Of a DNA stretch of 30,265 nt, positions 16,177 through 21,990 are shown piece after piece. Below the pieces are notes generated by a model. That model ran no database searches. It was not told the DNA's origin and saw only the letters and a list, made by a program, of their open reading frames with translations. How positions within the stretch are numbered: the stretch's first letter is position 1; each line of letters starts with the position of its first letter. Source of the stretch: a virus; the IMG/VR virus record IMGVR_UViG_3300025770_000067, positions 1-30,265 of that record; one strand, given 5' to 3'. The translations under genes were made by a program, and so were the position numbers.

Positions 16177-16190
16177 TTCTTTCTCCAGTT
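16031..16190 (-). repeat. 18-bp direct repeat bordering the 49-aa gene
   Basis: The 18-mer TCATTTCTTTCTCCAGTT (plus strand) occurs at 16031-16048 and again, identically, at 16173-16190. Read on the minus strand it is AACTGGAGAAAGAAATGA: Shine-Dalgarno plus start codon plus A. Each copy initiates a gene, so it looks like a portable start cassette. Such a perfect repeat is a natural site for recombination that adds or removes the 142-bp unit between them. Confidence 0.8.
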
Positions 16191-16823
16191 AAATTCTTCA
16201 TAAGGTTGGGGTTTTGGTTTTCCTGGTGTCATCATTTCCCATTTCCTTTGATTGATAAAAGTCTGTAAGTGAGGTATATATCTTTTCTCAGTTACATCAA
16301 AATCTAAGTTTACAGTAGAAAGTATTGGTAAAACTGTTTTCCAATCTTTTATTTTTTTAATAAAGTTATTTAACTCTGTATCAAGTCCTCTTTTCTTTCC
16401 ACTATAGCGTTGTCTAAAATCTTCAAACAATTGTCGATCTTCTGTAGAGATACTCTCTTTCTCTTTAGGAATCTCTTTCTCTTTAATATCGGTATGCATT
16501 TCCGTATGTACGGAAAGCCGTAGGTACGAAAAAGGATATATATGGAACTCATTGCTAAAGAACCTATGCTTATCATCTTTTAATCTTACAACACGATATA
16601 AACCTGCCGTTCTTAGACACTTCATTGCTTTAAGATATTTAGATCTGCCCATATCGAAATGAGATCGAACTTGATCCTCTAGGACTATCCAGTTTTGAGG
16701 TTTAGATTGCAGATAACACCATATAGCCAAAGCATCAGGATTATCAATAGCCTGGACAACCTCTCTACTTAGCATGAAATAGTGTATATCTGCTTGGTGA
16801 GTTTCTAACTTATGGATTGGCAT
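16173..16823 (-). CDS. Winged-helix replication initiator / helicase loader-like protein
   Basis: A 216-residue protein. The N-terminal half (about residues 20-110) has a winged-helix arrangement: VVQAIDNPDALAIWCYLQS, then a helix-turn-helix (LEDQVRSHFDMGRSKYLKAM) and a wing. A disordered charged stretch (KEKEIPKEKES) follows, and the C-terminus carries the motif RYIPHLQTFINQRKWE, typical of phage replication initiators. It is the likely origin-binding protein that recruits the helicase. It overlaps the upstream DNA-binding gene by 14 nt. Confidence 0.7.
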   Translation of the reverse strand: MPIHKLETHQADIHYFMLSREVVQAIDNPDALAIWCYLQSKPQNWIVLEDQVRSHFDMGRSKYLKAMKCLRTAGLYRVVRLKDDKHRFFSNEFHIYPFSYLRLSVHTEMHTDIKEKEIPKEKESISTEDRQLFEDFRQRYSGKKRGLDTELNNFIKKIKDWKTVLPILSTVNLDFDVTEKRYIPHLQTFINQRKWEMMTPGKPKPQPYEEFNWRKK

Positions 16824-17121
16824 TGGGAGATTTTAGCATAAGTTTAACTAATGGATCTTTATACCATGTTTTCCCATTAATCCAATTATTTGTATCAACC
16901 CTATCTTCACCCTTGTTTTTAGTTTTTCTAACATTAGCAAAAATCTTTTTAGGATCAGATATTCTTTTAAGCCTTGCTCTAGCAGTAACTGTTGAACAAC
17001 TTATTTTTAGTGATAATTCATTAACAGTTATTTTTTTTCCATTATCTAAAGTATAGAGTTTTACCCAATATCCCGATAATCCTCTGACATATTCTATACC
17101 ATCTTCAATTTTAGTTTCCAT
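16810..17121 (-). CDS. HTH protein, possible transcriptional regulator
   Basis: A 103-residue basic protein. Residues 30-53 (ITVNELSLKISCSTVTARAR) look like a helix-turn-helix with the conserved turn S-T-V-T; the rest is basic and aromatic (NNWINGKTWYKDPL). It starts 2 nt after the SSB-like stop. It could control replication genes or bind the origin. The HTH is inferred from helix spacing, not from a profile. Confidence 0.5.
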   Translation of the reverse strand: METKIEDGIEYVRGLSGYWVKLYTLDNGKKITVNELSLKISCSTVTARARLKRISDPKKIFANVRKTKNKGEDRVDTNNWINGKTWYKDPLVKLMLKSPNANP

Positions 17122-17123
17122 GA

Positions 17124-17444
17124 TTAAAAAGGTATATCATCTTCAGGTTCATCTCTACCTTGATCACCCATTGGTCTTTCATAAGATTCATTATTAGGCT
17201 CACTATTAGGCTTCCACAAATCTACTTCGACTTTGTGAGTTTTACCATGCTCATCTGCACCATCTTTAAGAGGAGTTACTTTAAACTTTAAGTAATTAGA
17301 ACCTTTAAATTCTATTACATGTTCATTTTCTTTTAACCACTCGGCTTCTTGTTTAAGCCTGGTCATGTTGATTGAAAAAGAAAAAGCACCACCATCAAAC
17401 ATATACTTACCTCTTCCTACATAGATTTTTTTCTTATCTTCCAT
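17124..17444 (-). CDS. ssb: Single-strand DNA-binding-like protein
   Basis: A 106-residue protein with a beta-rich N-terminus (IYVGRGKYMFDGGAFSFSI) containing a likely OB-like half, a Lys/Glu-rich middle (KFKVTPLKDGADEHGKTHKV) and the C-terminal acidic tip EPEDDIPF, the hallmark of SSB protein-interaction tails. It is short for an SSB, so it may be a minimal single-domain version. It is likely to coat single-stranded DNA and recruit the ERF protein or host proteins. Its leader (17461-17595) contains an attenuator-like structure. Confidence 0.6.
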   Translation of the reverse strand: MEDKKKIYVGRGKYMFDGGAFSFSINMTRLKQEAEWLKENEHVIEFKGSNYLKFKVTPLKDGADEHGKTHKVEVDLWKPNSEPNNESYERPMGDQGRDEPEDDIPF

Positions 17445-17460
17445 AATTATTCCTATTAAT

Positions 17461-17492
17461 TAAAAAAAGGGGGAATATTATCGTAATTCCCC
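17461..17492 (-). terminator. Intrinsic terminator upstream of the SSB-like gene
   Basis: On the minus strand, GGGGAAT (17492-17486) pairs with ATTCCCC (17476-17470), 7 bp with a 9-nt loop, followed by a run of eight U (17468-17461). It lies 17 nt before the SSB-like start codon, so transcripts from the ERF promoter should partly stop before this gene unless antiterminated. It is a strong intrinsic terminator by structure; the upstream leader may decide read-through. Confidence 0.85.
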
Positions 17493-17530
17493 AAGCCGAC
17501 TAGTCATAATGGCTTACGCACTTAATTATT

Positions 17531-17595
17531 GTGAATGAAAAACCCCTGATAACCTTTAAAAACAGGGTAAAAGCACATTCACTTCTGCTAAGTGA
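17531..17595 (-). promoter_or_regulatory. Attenuator-like structured leader
   Basis: In RNA order: TCACTT (17595-17590), AGCAG loop, AAGTGA (17584-17579) form a 6-bp hairpin. The same second arm also pairs with a distant segment: GTGAATG (17582-17576) with CATTCAC (17537-17531), 7 bp, enclosing a CCCTG/CAGGG hairpin (17567-17563 with 17548-17544). The two pairings cannot coexist. Downstream come an AAGCC/GGCTT hairpin and the strong terminator at 17461-17492. Mutually exclusive stems before a terminator and a start codon are the pattern of an attenuator or riboswitch. The pairings are direct; regulation is inferred. Confidence 0.55.
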
Positions 17596-17606
17596 TAACA
17601 GAACAA

Positions 17607-18209
17607 TCACTTTCCGTTAAATACTTTTTCGTAATAGTCTACCATAGGAATGTACCTAGAAGTTTCTATTAATTTTCCATTATCATTTAGGGTTTTTTCT
17701 TCAAGCCATTCCCAAATTTTAGTGGCTTGTTCAAGATCGCCCTTTTTCTTGGCTTTATCAATTTTAGTTTTAATCTCGTTGATATGTTCGTTCCATGATT
17801 GAGTTGGTGTTTTTGGTTTGGTTTTAACCGCTCTCTCACCATCATCATCTTCAACTTCAAGAGAGAAGATTGAAATGAGAGAATATCTACGATTGTATGT
17901 AATACTCGATCCTAAACTTTGGGAATCTTCCTTAACCATAATTAACCTGACATTAGACTCAATGTATTCTTCAGGATGATCGACCAGGAAAACCCTTGTA
18001 TTTAATAAATCAATTCCATCAACATATTGAATAGTTTGTACATAACCCATTCCTAAATCATATAGAACTGGTTTAATTGTGTCGATTATGTTATTGATAT
18101 TAGCGTAATGATAATTAAGAAATTCATTTTTAGATGTTCTCTCTACTGAATCTACTTGAGAACGAAAATCCATTAATGCTTTATAGATATTTGGTTTTTT
18201 CTTTTCCAT
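17607..18209 (-). CDS. erf: ERF-family single-strand annealing protein
   Basis: A 200-residue protein with ERF signatures: NEFLNYHYANINNI (28-41), then KPVLYDLG (46-53), GSSITYNRRYSL (100-111) and an acidic run DDDGE (121-125). ERF proteins anneal complementary single strands in phage recombination. The start is set at ATG 18209, with AAGGA 7 nt upstream; the longer frame to 18368 runs into the divergent promoter region and was rejected. It is the first gene of the minus-strand operon. Confidence 0.85.
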   Translation of the reverse strand: MEKKKPNIYKALMDFRSQVDSVERTSKNEFLNYHYANINNIIDTIKPVLYDLGMGYVQTIQYVDGIDLLNTRVFLVDHPEEYIESNVRLIMVKEDSQSLGSSITYNRRYSLISIFSLEVEDDDGERAVKTKPKTPTQSWNEHINEIKTKIDKAKKKGDLEQATKIWEWLEEKTLNDNGKLIETSRYIPMVDYYEKVFNGK

Positions 18210-18240
18210 TATTTTGTCCTTTTTTAGAATGTTAGATACA

Positions 18241-18246
18241 ATTATA
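18241..18246 (-). promoter_or_regulatory. Candidate -10 for the minus-strand operon
   Basis: On the minus strand TATAAT (18246-18241) lies 31 nt upstream of the ERF start and is preceded by GGGT. No good -35 hexamer sits at 17 nt. It divides 74 nt of AT-rich sequence with the divergent plus-strand -10 at 18284-18289. It is the only obvious promoter for the replication genes. Confidence 0.4.
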
Positions 18247-18283
18247 ACCCAAAAAATAGTTTTTCTTGCCTCTTTTTTTAATA

Positions 18284-18297
18284 TATAATTAGGTTTC
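18284..18297 (+). promoter_or_regulatory. -10 promoter element with TAGGTTTC start region
   Basis: TATAAT at 18284-18289 is followed by TAGGTTTC, similar to the TTAGGTTCTT seen after four other -10 boxes in this region. No convincing -35 was found. The transcript would start at about 18296 and read the early genes from 18320. Confidence 0.55.
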
Positions 18298-18319
18298 AAA
18301 AACAATAAAAGGAAAGAAA

Positions 18320-18592
18320 ATGAGTGAAACAAAAATAGTTTATAAAAAAAACAAAGTAACCATAACAATGGATAGTGATTATTATAGAAATTTGTTAGAT
18401 GGATTTAACAATCTTAAAGATGCTACAGATATGCTAATGGAGTGTAATGATTTATATATAAGTAATGTTGATAAATTAAAAACACTTGAATTTCGTATGT
18501 ACCAGGCTTTAGGTTTTTGTAAGCCTACTGGTGGTTGCTATGGGTGTGATGCAGTTATGTCAAATGATCCAAATGCAGAGGTGAAAAAATGA
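18320..18592 (+). CDS. Hypothetical protein with Cys cluster (90 aa)
   Basis: An AAGGAAAG Shine-Dalgarno and ATG at 18320 open the first plus-strand early gene. The N-terminal half is helical and charged; the C-terminal part has CKPTGGCYGC (C67, C73, C76) that could bind zinc. It ends by overlapping the next gene (ATGA). It is of unknown function and part of a cluster of small proteins, several with Cys motifs. Confidence 0.65.
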   Translation: MSETKIVYKKNKVTITMDSDYYRNLLDGFNNLKDATDMLMECNDLYISNVDKLKTLEFRMYQALGFCKPTGGCYGCDAVMSNDPNAEVKK

Positions 18593-18873
18593 GTACATTT
18601 AATGCAGATTTTGATGGATCAGATTACAAACCTAAACACGACAAGAATAGATTAAAAGGTCAAATCCTAAGAGTTTTTAATGCAGTTAAGTTTGGGGATT
18701 GGTTTACCTTAGATGAATTACATCATATAACTAATGATCCCCACGCAAGTATATCAGCACAACTTAGACACCTAAGAAAAGAAAAGTTTGGTTCTTATAA
18801 TATAGAAAAAAGACCAAGAGGTGAAAGGTCTACTGGTCTATGGGAATATAGATTGTGGGGTTCTTTAAAATGA
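18589..18873 (+). CDS. Small winged-helix DNA-binding protein
   Basis: A 94-residue protein. Residues 22-88 form a winged helix: ILRVFNAVKFGDWFTLDEL (first helix and strand), then ASISAQLRHLRKEKFG (recognition helix) and a wing with RPRGER and WEYRL. It is likely to bind DNA, perhaps as an early regulator. It starts at an ATGA overlap with the previous gene. The same fold is common among early phage proteins. Confidence 0.7.
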   Translation: MSTFNADFDGSDYKPKHDKNRLKGQILRVFNAVKFGDWFTLDELHHITNDPHASISAQLRHLRKEKFGSYNIEKRPRGERSTGLWEYRLWGSLK

Positions 18874-19106
18874 GCAATCACTTAATAAAACAATTAGATA
18901 GAGAAGTAGACTCTCTAAGAAGTAATATAGGTTTCCAGGTTTCTGTTCGTAATAAAATTGTTGATTGGTTAGAGGGCGAGATAGAACACAACGAACCTGT
19001 TATAAATGGTGATGAAGTATTAACTGATGGTACTCACGATATTCATGTTGGGCGTACTGAATGTGCTGAAAGTTTACTAAGTATGATAAAAAAATGGGAG
19101 GATTAA
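18870..19106 (+). CDS. Hypothetical protein (78 aa)
   Basis: The start is set at ATG 18870 (MSNHLIKQLD), overlapping the previous TGA; the frame extends upstream to 18855, but that start lies inside the preceding gene. The product is helical and charged, with a mid segment HDIHVGRTECAESLL. It ends in KKWED, followed at once by the next start. Family unknown. Confidence 0.6.
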   Translation: MSNHLIKQLDREVDSLRSNIGFQVSVRNKIVDWLEGEIEHNEPVINGDEVLTDGTHDIHVGRTECAESLLSMIKKWED

Positions 19107-19280
19107 ATGAATGAGAAAGATTATAGGAAGTCAACAATTCTTGTAGAGGTTACTGAAAATGATTATTGGGATAATTTCTATAATCTAATACAAAAGGGCA
19201 AACCATTTGAATGGTCTTTCCCGACTTTGGAAGATAAATCACATTATATAACTATTAAATTTATATCTGAGGAGGATTAA
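19107..19280 (+). CDS. Hypothetical protein (57 aa)
   Basis: ATG 19107 directly follows the previous TAA, with GGGAGGATTAA as Shine-Dalgarno and stop in one. It encodes 57 residues, MNEKDYRKSTILVEV at the start and a Phe/Trp-rich middle (WDNFYNLIQKGKPFEWSF), ending in SEED. The RBS/start region is nearly identical to that of the next gene (see the repeat finding). The function is unknown. Confidence 0.65.
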   Translation: MNEKDYRKSTILVEVTENDYWDNFYNLIQKGKPFEWSFPTLEDKSHYITIKFISEED

Positions 19281-19583
19281 ATGAATGATAAAGATTTTGT
19301 AACAAGGCTTAGAGAAATTTTTGATATGGATAAAGATTTGAAATCTATGATAACAACAAACGAAAGTTTCATTGACCTATTCAAATCTCATACTGAATTA
19401 CTTAAAGATATATTGGATTTAAAGATATTACCAAGTGAACCAGTATTAAGTTTACATGATCCATTGAAATTTGAAATCTATGACCAGGAGGGGTTATATA
19501 TGTACACTATTGACACCACTCCACATTACAACCTCAATCAAAAAATCAAAAAAGAATTAAAACTTGATGATTATTACTTATAA
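19281..19583 (+). CDS. Hypothetical acidic protein (100 aa)
   Basis: A GGAGG Shine-Dalgarno and ATG immediately after the previous stop. It has an acidic helix (FVTRLREIFDMDKDLKSMI) and an aromatic C-terminus. No family was recognised. It is the last gene before a 173-nt structured leader and a new promoter. Confidence 0.65.
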   Translation: MNDKDFVTRLREIFDMDKDLKSMITTNESFIDLFKSHTELLKDILDLKILPSEPVLSLHDPLKFEIYDQEGLYMYTIDTTPHYNLNQKIKKELKLDDYYL

Positions 19584-19587
19584 TTTC

Positions 19588-19596
19588 TGATATACT
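19588..19596 (+). promoter_or_regulatory. Extended -10 promoter before the structured leader
   Basis: TGATATACT at 19588-19596 fits TGnTATAnT (extended -10), which reduces the need for a -35. Transcription would begin near 19603, just before the structured RNA at 19608. Confidence 0.55.
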
Positions 19597-19607
19597 GAAA
19601 ACAGAAG

Positions 19608-19694
19608 TTAGGGTTCTTCGTAGTGATAAGTGGTTGTAAAATCAGATTCGGTCTACCACTAGACACCTGATGAACTACATAAAAACCCACCTAA
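19608..19694 (+). ncRNA. Pseudoknotted structured RNA leader, candidate riboswitch-like element
   Basis: Nested pairs visible in sequence: TTAGG (19608-19612) with CCTAA (19690-19694) and GTT with AAC; GTAGT (19620-24) with ACTAC (19674-78); AGTGGT (19629-34) with ACCACT (19655-60). Within the inner loop ATCAG (19641-45) can pair with CTGAT (19667-71) outside that stem, giving a pseudoknot, and AGA/TCT can make a small hairpin as an alternative. It lies just downstream of an extended -10 promoter and about 60 nt upstream of the next gene, with no poly-T in between, so it is probably a 5' leader. No known riboswitch class was recognised. Confidence 0.5.
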
Positions 19695-19756
19695 TATACC
19701 TCCGAGTCCTGAGTAAGACTTAATAAAGGCTCACTAATTTAATATAAGGAAAGCAA

Positions 19757-19981
19757 ATGACAACATATAACTGCGTAGTAAGACTTGAAACATTCCATGA
19801 TATTGATGCTGAAAACCTAAAAGATGCATTTAAAAAGGTTAAAAAGTCATGGAAAGAGATGCATGATATTGAATTGAATGATTTCGATATAACGGCATAT
19901 AAAGATATGGGCGAAAGATTAAGTAAAGGAAATGTGCCTTATAGACAATTTGATGAAATTAAAAGAGAGGAGGAAATATGA
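19757..19981 (+). CDS. Hypothetical protein behind the structured leader (74 aa)
   Basis: AAGGAAAGC Shine-Dalgarno, ATG 19757, 74 residues. It begins with a beta-rich TTYNCVVRLETF, then charged helices. It is the only complete gene between the structured leader and the terminator at 20013, so it is the natural target of leader control. Right after it, GAGGAGG and ATG AAG TAT TGA form a 3-codon reading frame overlapping its stop. The function is unknown. Confidence 0.65.
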   Translation: MTTYNCVVRLETFHDIDAENLKDAFKKVKKSWKEMHDIELNDFDITAYKDMGERLSKGNVPYRQFDEIKREEEI

Positions 19982-20012
19982 AGTATTGACAGGAAAGTTA
20001 TTGCAAACAAAT

Positions 20013-20043
20013 AGGGTGGAATTATTTCTGCCCTTTTTTTTTT
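20013..20043 (+). terminator. Strong intrinsic terminator
   Basis: AGGGTGGAA (20013-20021) pairs with TTCTGCCCT (20026-20034), nine pairs including two G-U, with a TTAT loop, followed by a run of ten T. It ends the unit that began at 19588. Confidence 0.9.
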
Positions 20044-20053
20044 GCTTTTTTTG

Positions 20054-20086
20054 TGTTATACTAAAAACTCATTTAATAAATGGAGG
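20054..20086 (+). promoter_or_regulatory. Extended -10 promoter plus 5' hairpin and SD
   Basis: TGTTATACT at 20054-20062 is an extended -10. Eight nucleotides later a hairpin CATTT (20070-74), AAT loop, AAATG (20078-82) directly abuts GAGG (20083-86), the Shine-Dalgarno of the gene at 20095. The same hairpin-plus-SD plan recurs at 21284 and 22549 with other bases in the stem. Confidence 0.65.
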
Positions 20087-20094
20087 TTTAAAAA

Positions 20095-20499
20095 ATGGAA
20101 TATTCAAAGAAAACTAGAGATAAGATACAAAAAATTTTAAAAGAGGAGGAGGAATACCCCTTTAAAACTCTAAGAAATTTAGATTTTAAAAACTTCCCTA
20201 AAGGTGAAACTGTTTTTCCTCACCAATGTCAGCATTGTGGTTGTGGAATGGGGGAGGGTTATTTTTTAAATGAAGATAATTATGCCTGTTCACAACATTG
20301 TATGATTAGTTTGCTTTACAGTCAAAATGCTTATTACTGGACAACATGGGAAGAACACTCACAACAATATATTAAAGATGGACAACCTGTCTATGATTCA
20401 GAGGGTAACTCTTACTATGCAACTGGGGAGTTTAAAAAGGAAAATGTTTATCTTGGTGAATTATCATTTGAGGGAGGGCATGACTATGAATACTATTAA
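20095..20499 (+). CDS. Small zinc-ribbon-like protein (134 aa)
   Basis: ATG 20095 after GGAGG. Residues 45-69 hold C45-x2-C48-x-C50 and C65-x3-C69 (QCQHCGCGMG, YACSQHC), likely zinc sites. The N-terminus is a charged helix and the C-terminus is Tyr/Glu-rich and acidic. No family was identified. Transcribed from its own promoter, it is the first gene of the unit 20054-21269. Small metal-binding early proteins of phages often bind host enzymes, but that is only a possibility here. Confidence 0.65.
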   Translation: MEYSKKTRDKIQKILKEEEEYPFKTLRNLDFKNFPKGETVFPHQCQHCGCGMGEGYFLNEDNYACSQHCMISLLYSQNAYYWTTWEEHSQQYIKDGQPVYDSEGNSYYATGEFKKENVYLGELSFEGGHDYEYY

Positions 20500-20692
20500 A
20501 GCAAACATAGAAAGCGATATTGAATATAGTGAGCGTATTCAGGAACTTTGTCCAAAATGTCAATCTCATTTAGAACACGATAGAAACTTAGATTGGGAAA
20601 ACGAAATATGGATATGTGCTAATTGTAATACTGAATTTTCAGTCCATATCGAGTTTGTCAGAGATTGGGAAGATATAGAGGAGGTAGAGTAA
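20486..20692 (+). CDS. Zinc-ribbon protein (68 aa)
   Basis: The start is taken at ATG 20486 because the SD GGAGG lies 8 nt upstream; the alternative ATG 20480 is only 2 nt from it. Residues C22-x2-C25 (ELCPKCQS) and C44-x2-C47 (WICANCNTE) form a classic zinc ribbon. The C-terminus is acidic. It overlaps the previous gene by 14 nt and the next by 1 nt. Its function is unknown; zinc ribbons often bind nucleic acid or RNA polymerase. Confidence 0.7.
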   Translation: MNTIKANIESDIEYSERIQELCPKCQSHLEHDRNLDWENEIWICANCNTEFSVHIEFVRDWEDIEEVE

Positions 20693-20859
20693 TGTGGACA
20701 GTATGGGTTGGTGGTACAGAAGTTACAGATAATTATGTAGATAGAGATACTGCTGATAGTATTTTGACAGACTATTTACATCAGGGATATGATGATGTTT
20801 ATATTGAGGAAGTGTCCAAAGAAAGAGATCATAATTTAAAGGAGGTGAAAAATGATTGA
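20692..20859 (+). CDS. Hypothetical protein (55 aa)
   Basis: Start at ATG 20692, overlapping the previous TAA as TAATG, with GAGGAGGT upstream. The product starts MWTVWVGGTEVTDNYV and is acidic in the middle. It overlaps the next ORF start by 8 nt. No family was recognised. Confidence 0.55.
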   Translation: MWTVWVGGTEVTDNYVDRDTADSILTDYLHQGYDDVYIEEVSKERDHNLKEVKND

Positions 20860-20959
20860 CCAGGCTATTAACATAGTATTAGTAATTTTCGTTTTATTAT
20901 CGGCTTTAGGTATATCAATATTAATAACTTTGTTTTGTTATTATTACCTATTCAAATAG
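20852..20959 (+). CDS. 35-residue single-TM peptide
   Basis: ATG 20852 with a near-perfect AAGGAGGT Shine-Dalgarno. It encodes MIDQAINIVLVIFVLL and a Tyr-rich tail, one transmembrane helix of about 24 residues. It is very small but has the best SD in the unit, so it is probably expressed. Membrane targeting and function are unknown. Confidence 0.6.
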   Translation: MIDQAINIVLVIFVLLSALGISILITLFCYYYLFK

Positions 20960-20967
20960 GGGATATT

Positions 20968-21114
20968 ATGCTTAGATGTAATAAATGTCATAAGGCTTTA
21001 CAAGTAGCACATAAAAATAATAATTGTTTTGCTTGTAAATATTACAAGGGTTTTATAAGTAATAAAACTGGTTTTAGATATAAAATTATCCAATATTTTA
21101 TAGGTATATTATGA
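20968..21114 (+). CDS. Zinc-ribbon-like basic protein (48 aa)
   Basis: ATG 20968, ending TGA 21114. Residues C4-x2-C7 (LRCNKCHK) and C20-x2-C23 (NCFACK) give a compact four-Cys zinc site; the C-terminal half is basic and aromatic (GFRYKIIQYF). It probably binds nucleic acid. It overlaps the next gene start as ATGA. Confidence 0.6.
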   Translation: MLRCNKCHKALQVAHKNNNCFACKYYKGFISNKTGFRYKIIQYFIGIL

Positions 21115-21269
21115 GTAAATTTTTCAGGGTAGAAAAACAAAAAAATGGTTCTTATTTAGTATCATATTATTCTACTAAAGGTAAACTTATTCAGGGTATA
21201 TATCGTAACTGTTTATCTTATACTGCTTTAAAGAAATTTAAAAAAGATAAAAAACATCTCTTAAATTGA
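21111..21269 (+). CDS. Basic hypothetical protein (52 aa)
   Basis: ATG 21111 (overlapping the previous TGA), 52 codons, stop at 21269. It is lysine-rich (KKFKKDKKHLLN) with a Tyr-containing middle. It was too short for a standard ORF list. No homology is recognised; its end adjoins the next promoter. Confidence 0.6.
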   Translation: MSKFFRVEKQKNGSYLVSYYSTKGKLIQGIYRNCLSYTALKKFKKDKKHLLN

Positions 21270-21271
21270 TT

Positions 21272-21300
21272 TATAATTAAGGTTCTTTAATAAAGAGAGG
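21272..21300 (+). promoter_or_regulatory. -10 box with TTAAGGTTCTTT leader and hairpin
   Basis: TATAAT at 21272-21277 is followed by GGTTCTTT. The leader makes a hairpin TCTTT (21284-88), AAT, AAAGA (21292-96), abutting GAGG (21297-21300), the SD for the gene at 21309. There is no clear -35. It starts 3 nt after the preceding stop. Confidence 0.6.
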
Positions 21301-21308
21301 TATAAAAA

Positions 21309-21515
21309 ATGAAAATTAAAAAACTCCCTGATGTAGAACCTGAAGAAAAAATATACGGCTTTCAGGTATTCTTAAATAATTGGATAATAGAAATATATTT
21401 ATCTTTAAATACAGGATTAAATTTTTACTGGTCGTATGATAAAATCCTTAAAGATTTGGCAATATCTTTTGCTATTTTAAAGATTGGGTTTATTAACTTA
21501 AATAAAGAGGTATAA
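21309..21515 (+). CDS. Hypothetical protein (68 aa)
   Basis: SD GAGAGG and ATG 21309. A basic, Pro-containing start (KIKKLPDVEPEEKIYG) is followed by two hydrophobic aromatic stretches (FQVFLNNWIIEIYLSL, LKDLAISFAILKIGF), perhaps amphipathic or membrane-associated. No family was identified. Confidence 0.6.
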   Translation: MKIKKLPDVEPEEKIYGFQVFLNNWIIEIYLSLNTGLNFYWSYDKILKDLAISFAILKIGFINLNKEV

Positions 21516-21518
21516 CAA

Positions 21519-21713
21519 ATGGATAATAACAAAAGAAAAAAAGAGGGTTTAAACTGGTTCGATAAAAACCTAAAATCAGTTTTTGAAAATGCTTATAACA
21601 AACACCCCAAAATATTTAATACTGAAAAATATATGTATATGTATTCTAAAGGTGATTGGGATTATTTCAAAAATAAAGATACTAAACATTATGAAACTGT
21701 CAGGAGGGTGTAA
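21519..21713 (+). CDS. Basic hypothetical protein (64 aa)
   Basis: SD AAAGAGG and ATG 21519. The product is basic and aromatic with YMYMYSKGDWDYFKN. Its leader repeats the AATAAAGAGGTATAA unit used by its neighbours. Function is unknown. Confidence 0.6.
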   Translation: MDNNKRKKEGLNWFDKNLKSVFENAYNKHPKIFNTEKYMYMYSKGDWDYFKNKDTKHYETVRRV

Positions 21714-21715
21714 TT

Positions 21716-21967
21716 ATGACATTAGATAAAAATAATATTGTTAAAACCTATAATGCTTTATGTGAAAAATATAGAGCCGTAAATAGTATAGATTTAAACG
21801 ATTTATCCAATAATGAATTAATCATATATATTACAGGTCAAACATTAAAAATGCGACCTTTTAAGGGTTCGTATGATAATGCTTTATATTGGGTTAATGA
21901 AGTTGGGAGGGATAAAGCAATTCAGACATTTATGAAAGCAAAAAAAAATATTGATTTGAATTTTTAA
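21716..21967 (+). CDS. Hypothetical protein (83 aa)
   Basis: SD AGGAGG and ATG 21716. An amphipathic N-terminus (TLDKNNIVKTYNALCEKYRAV), a mid hydrophobic NNELIIYITGQTLKM, and a helical end. No family was recognised. It ends 23 nt before the terminator at 21991. Confidence 0.6.
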   Translation: MTLDKNNIVKTYNALCEKYRAVNSIDLNDLSNNELIIYITGQTLKMRPFKGSYDNALYWVNEVGRDKAIQTFMKAKKNIDLNF

Positions 21968-21990
21968 ACACTAACAAAACCCCAAAACAT

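Noticed and set aside
16370-16576. 68-aa minus-strand frame inside the replication initiator
   Set aside because: Fully contained in the initiator gene in another frame; no ribosome site.
17607-18368. Longer ERF frame starting at 18368
   Set aside because: The extra 53 residues are Phe/Leu-rich, run through the divergent promoter region and lack a Shine-Dalgarno; ATG 18209 has AAGGA and begins the family homology.
19608-19694. tRNA gene or hammerhead ribozyme
   Set aside because: CTGATGA at 19667-73 recalls a hammerhead core, but no GAAA and matching stem II follow, and no T-loop GTTCRA-type sequence or 7-bp acceptor stem exists.
19932-20117. 61-aa plus-strand frame spanning the terminator and the promoter at 20054
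   Set aside because: It would be translated through the poly-T terminator and gives a Phe-rich low-complexity middle; no SD; overlaps two real genes.
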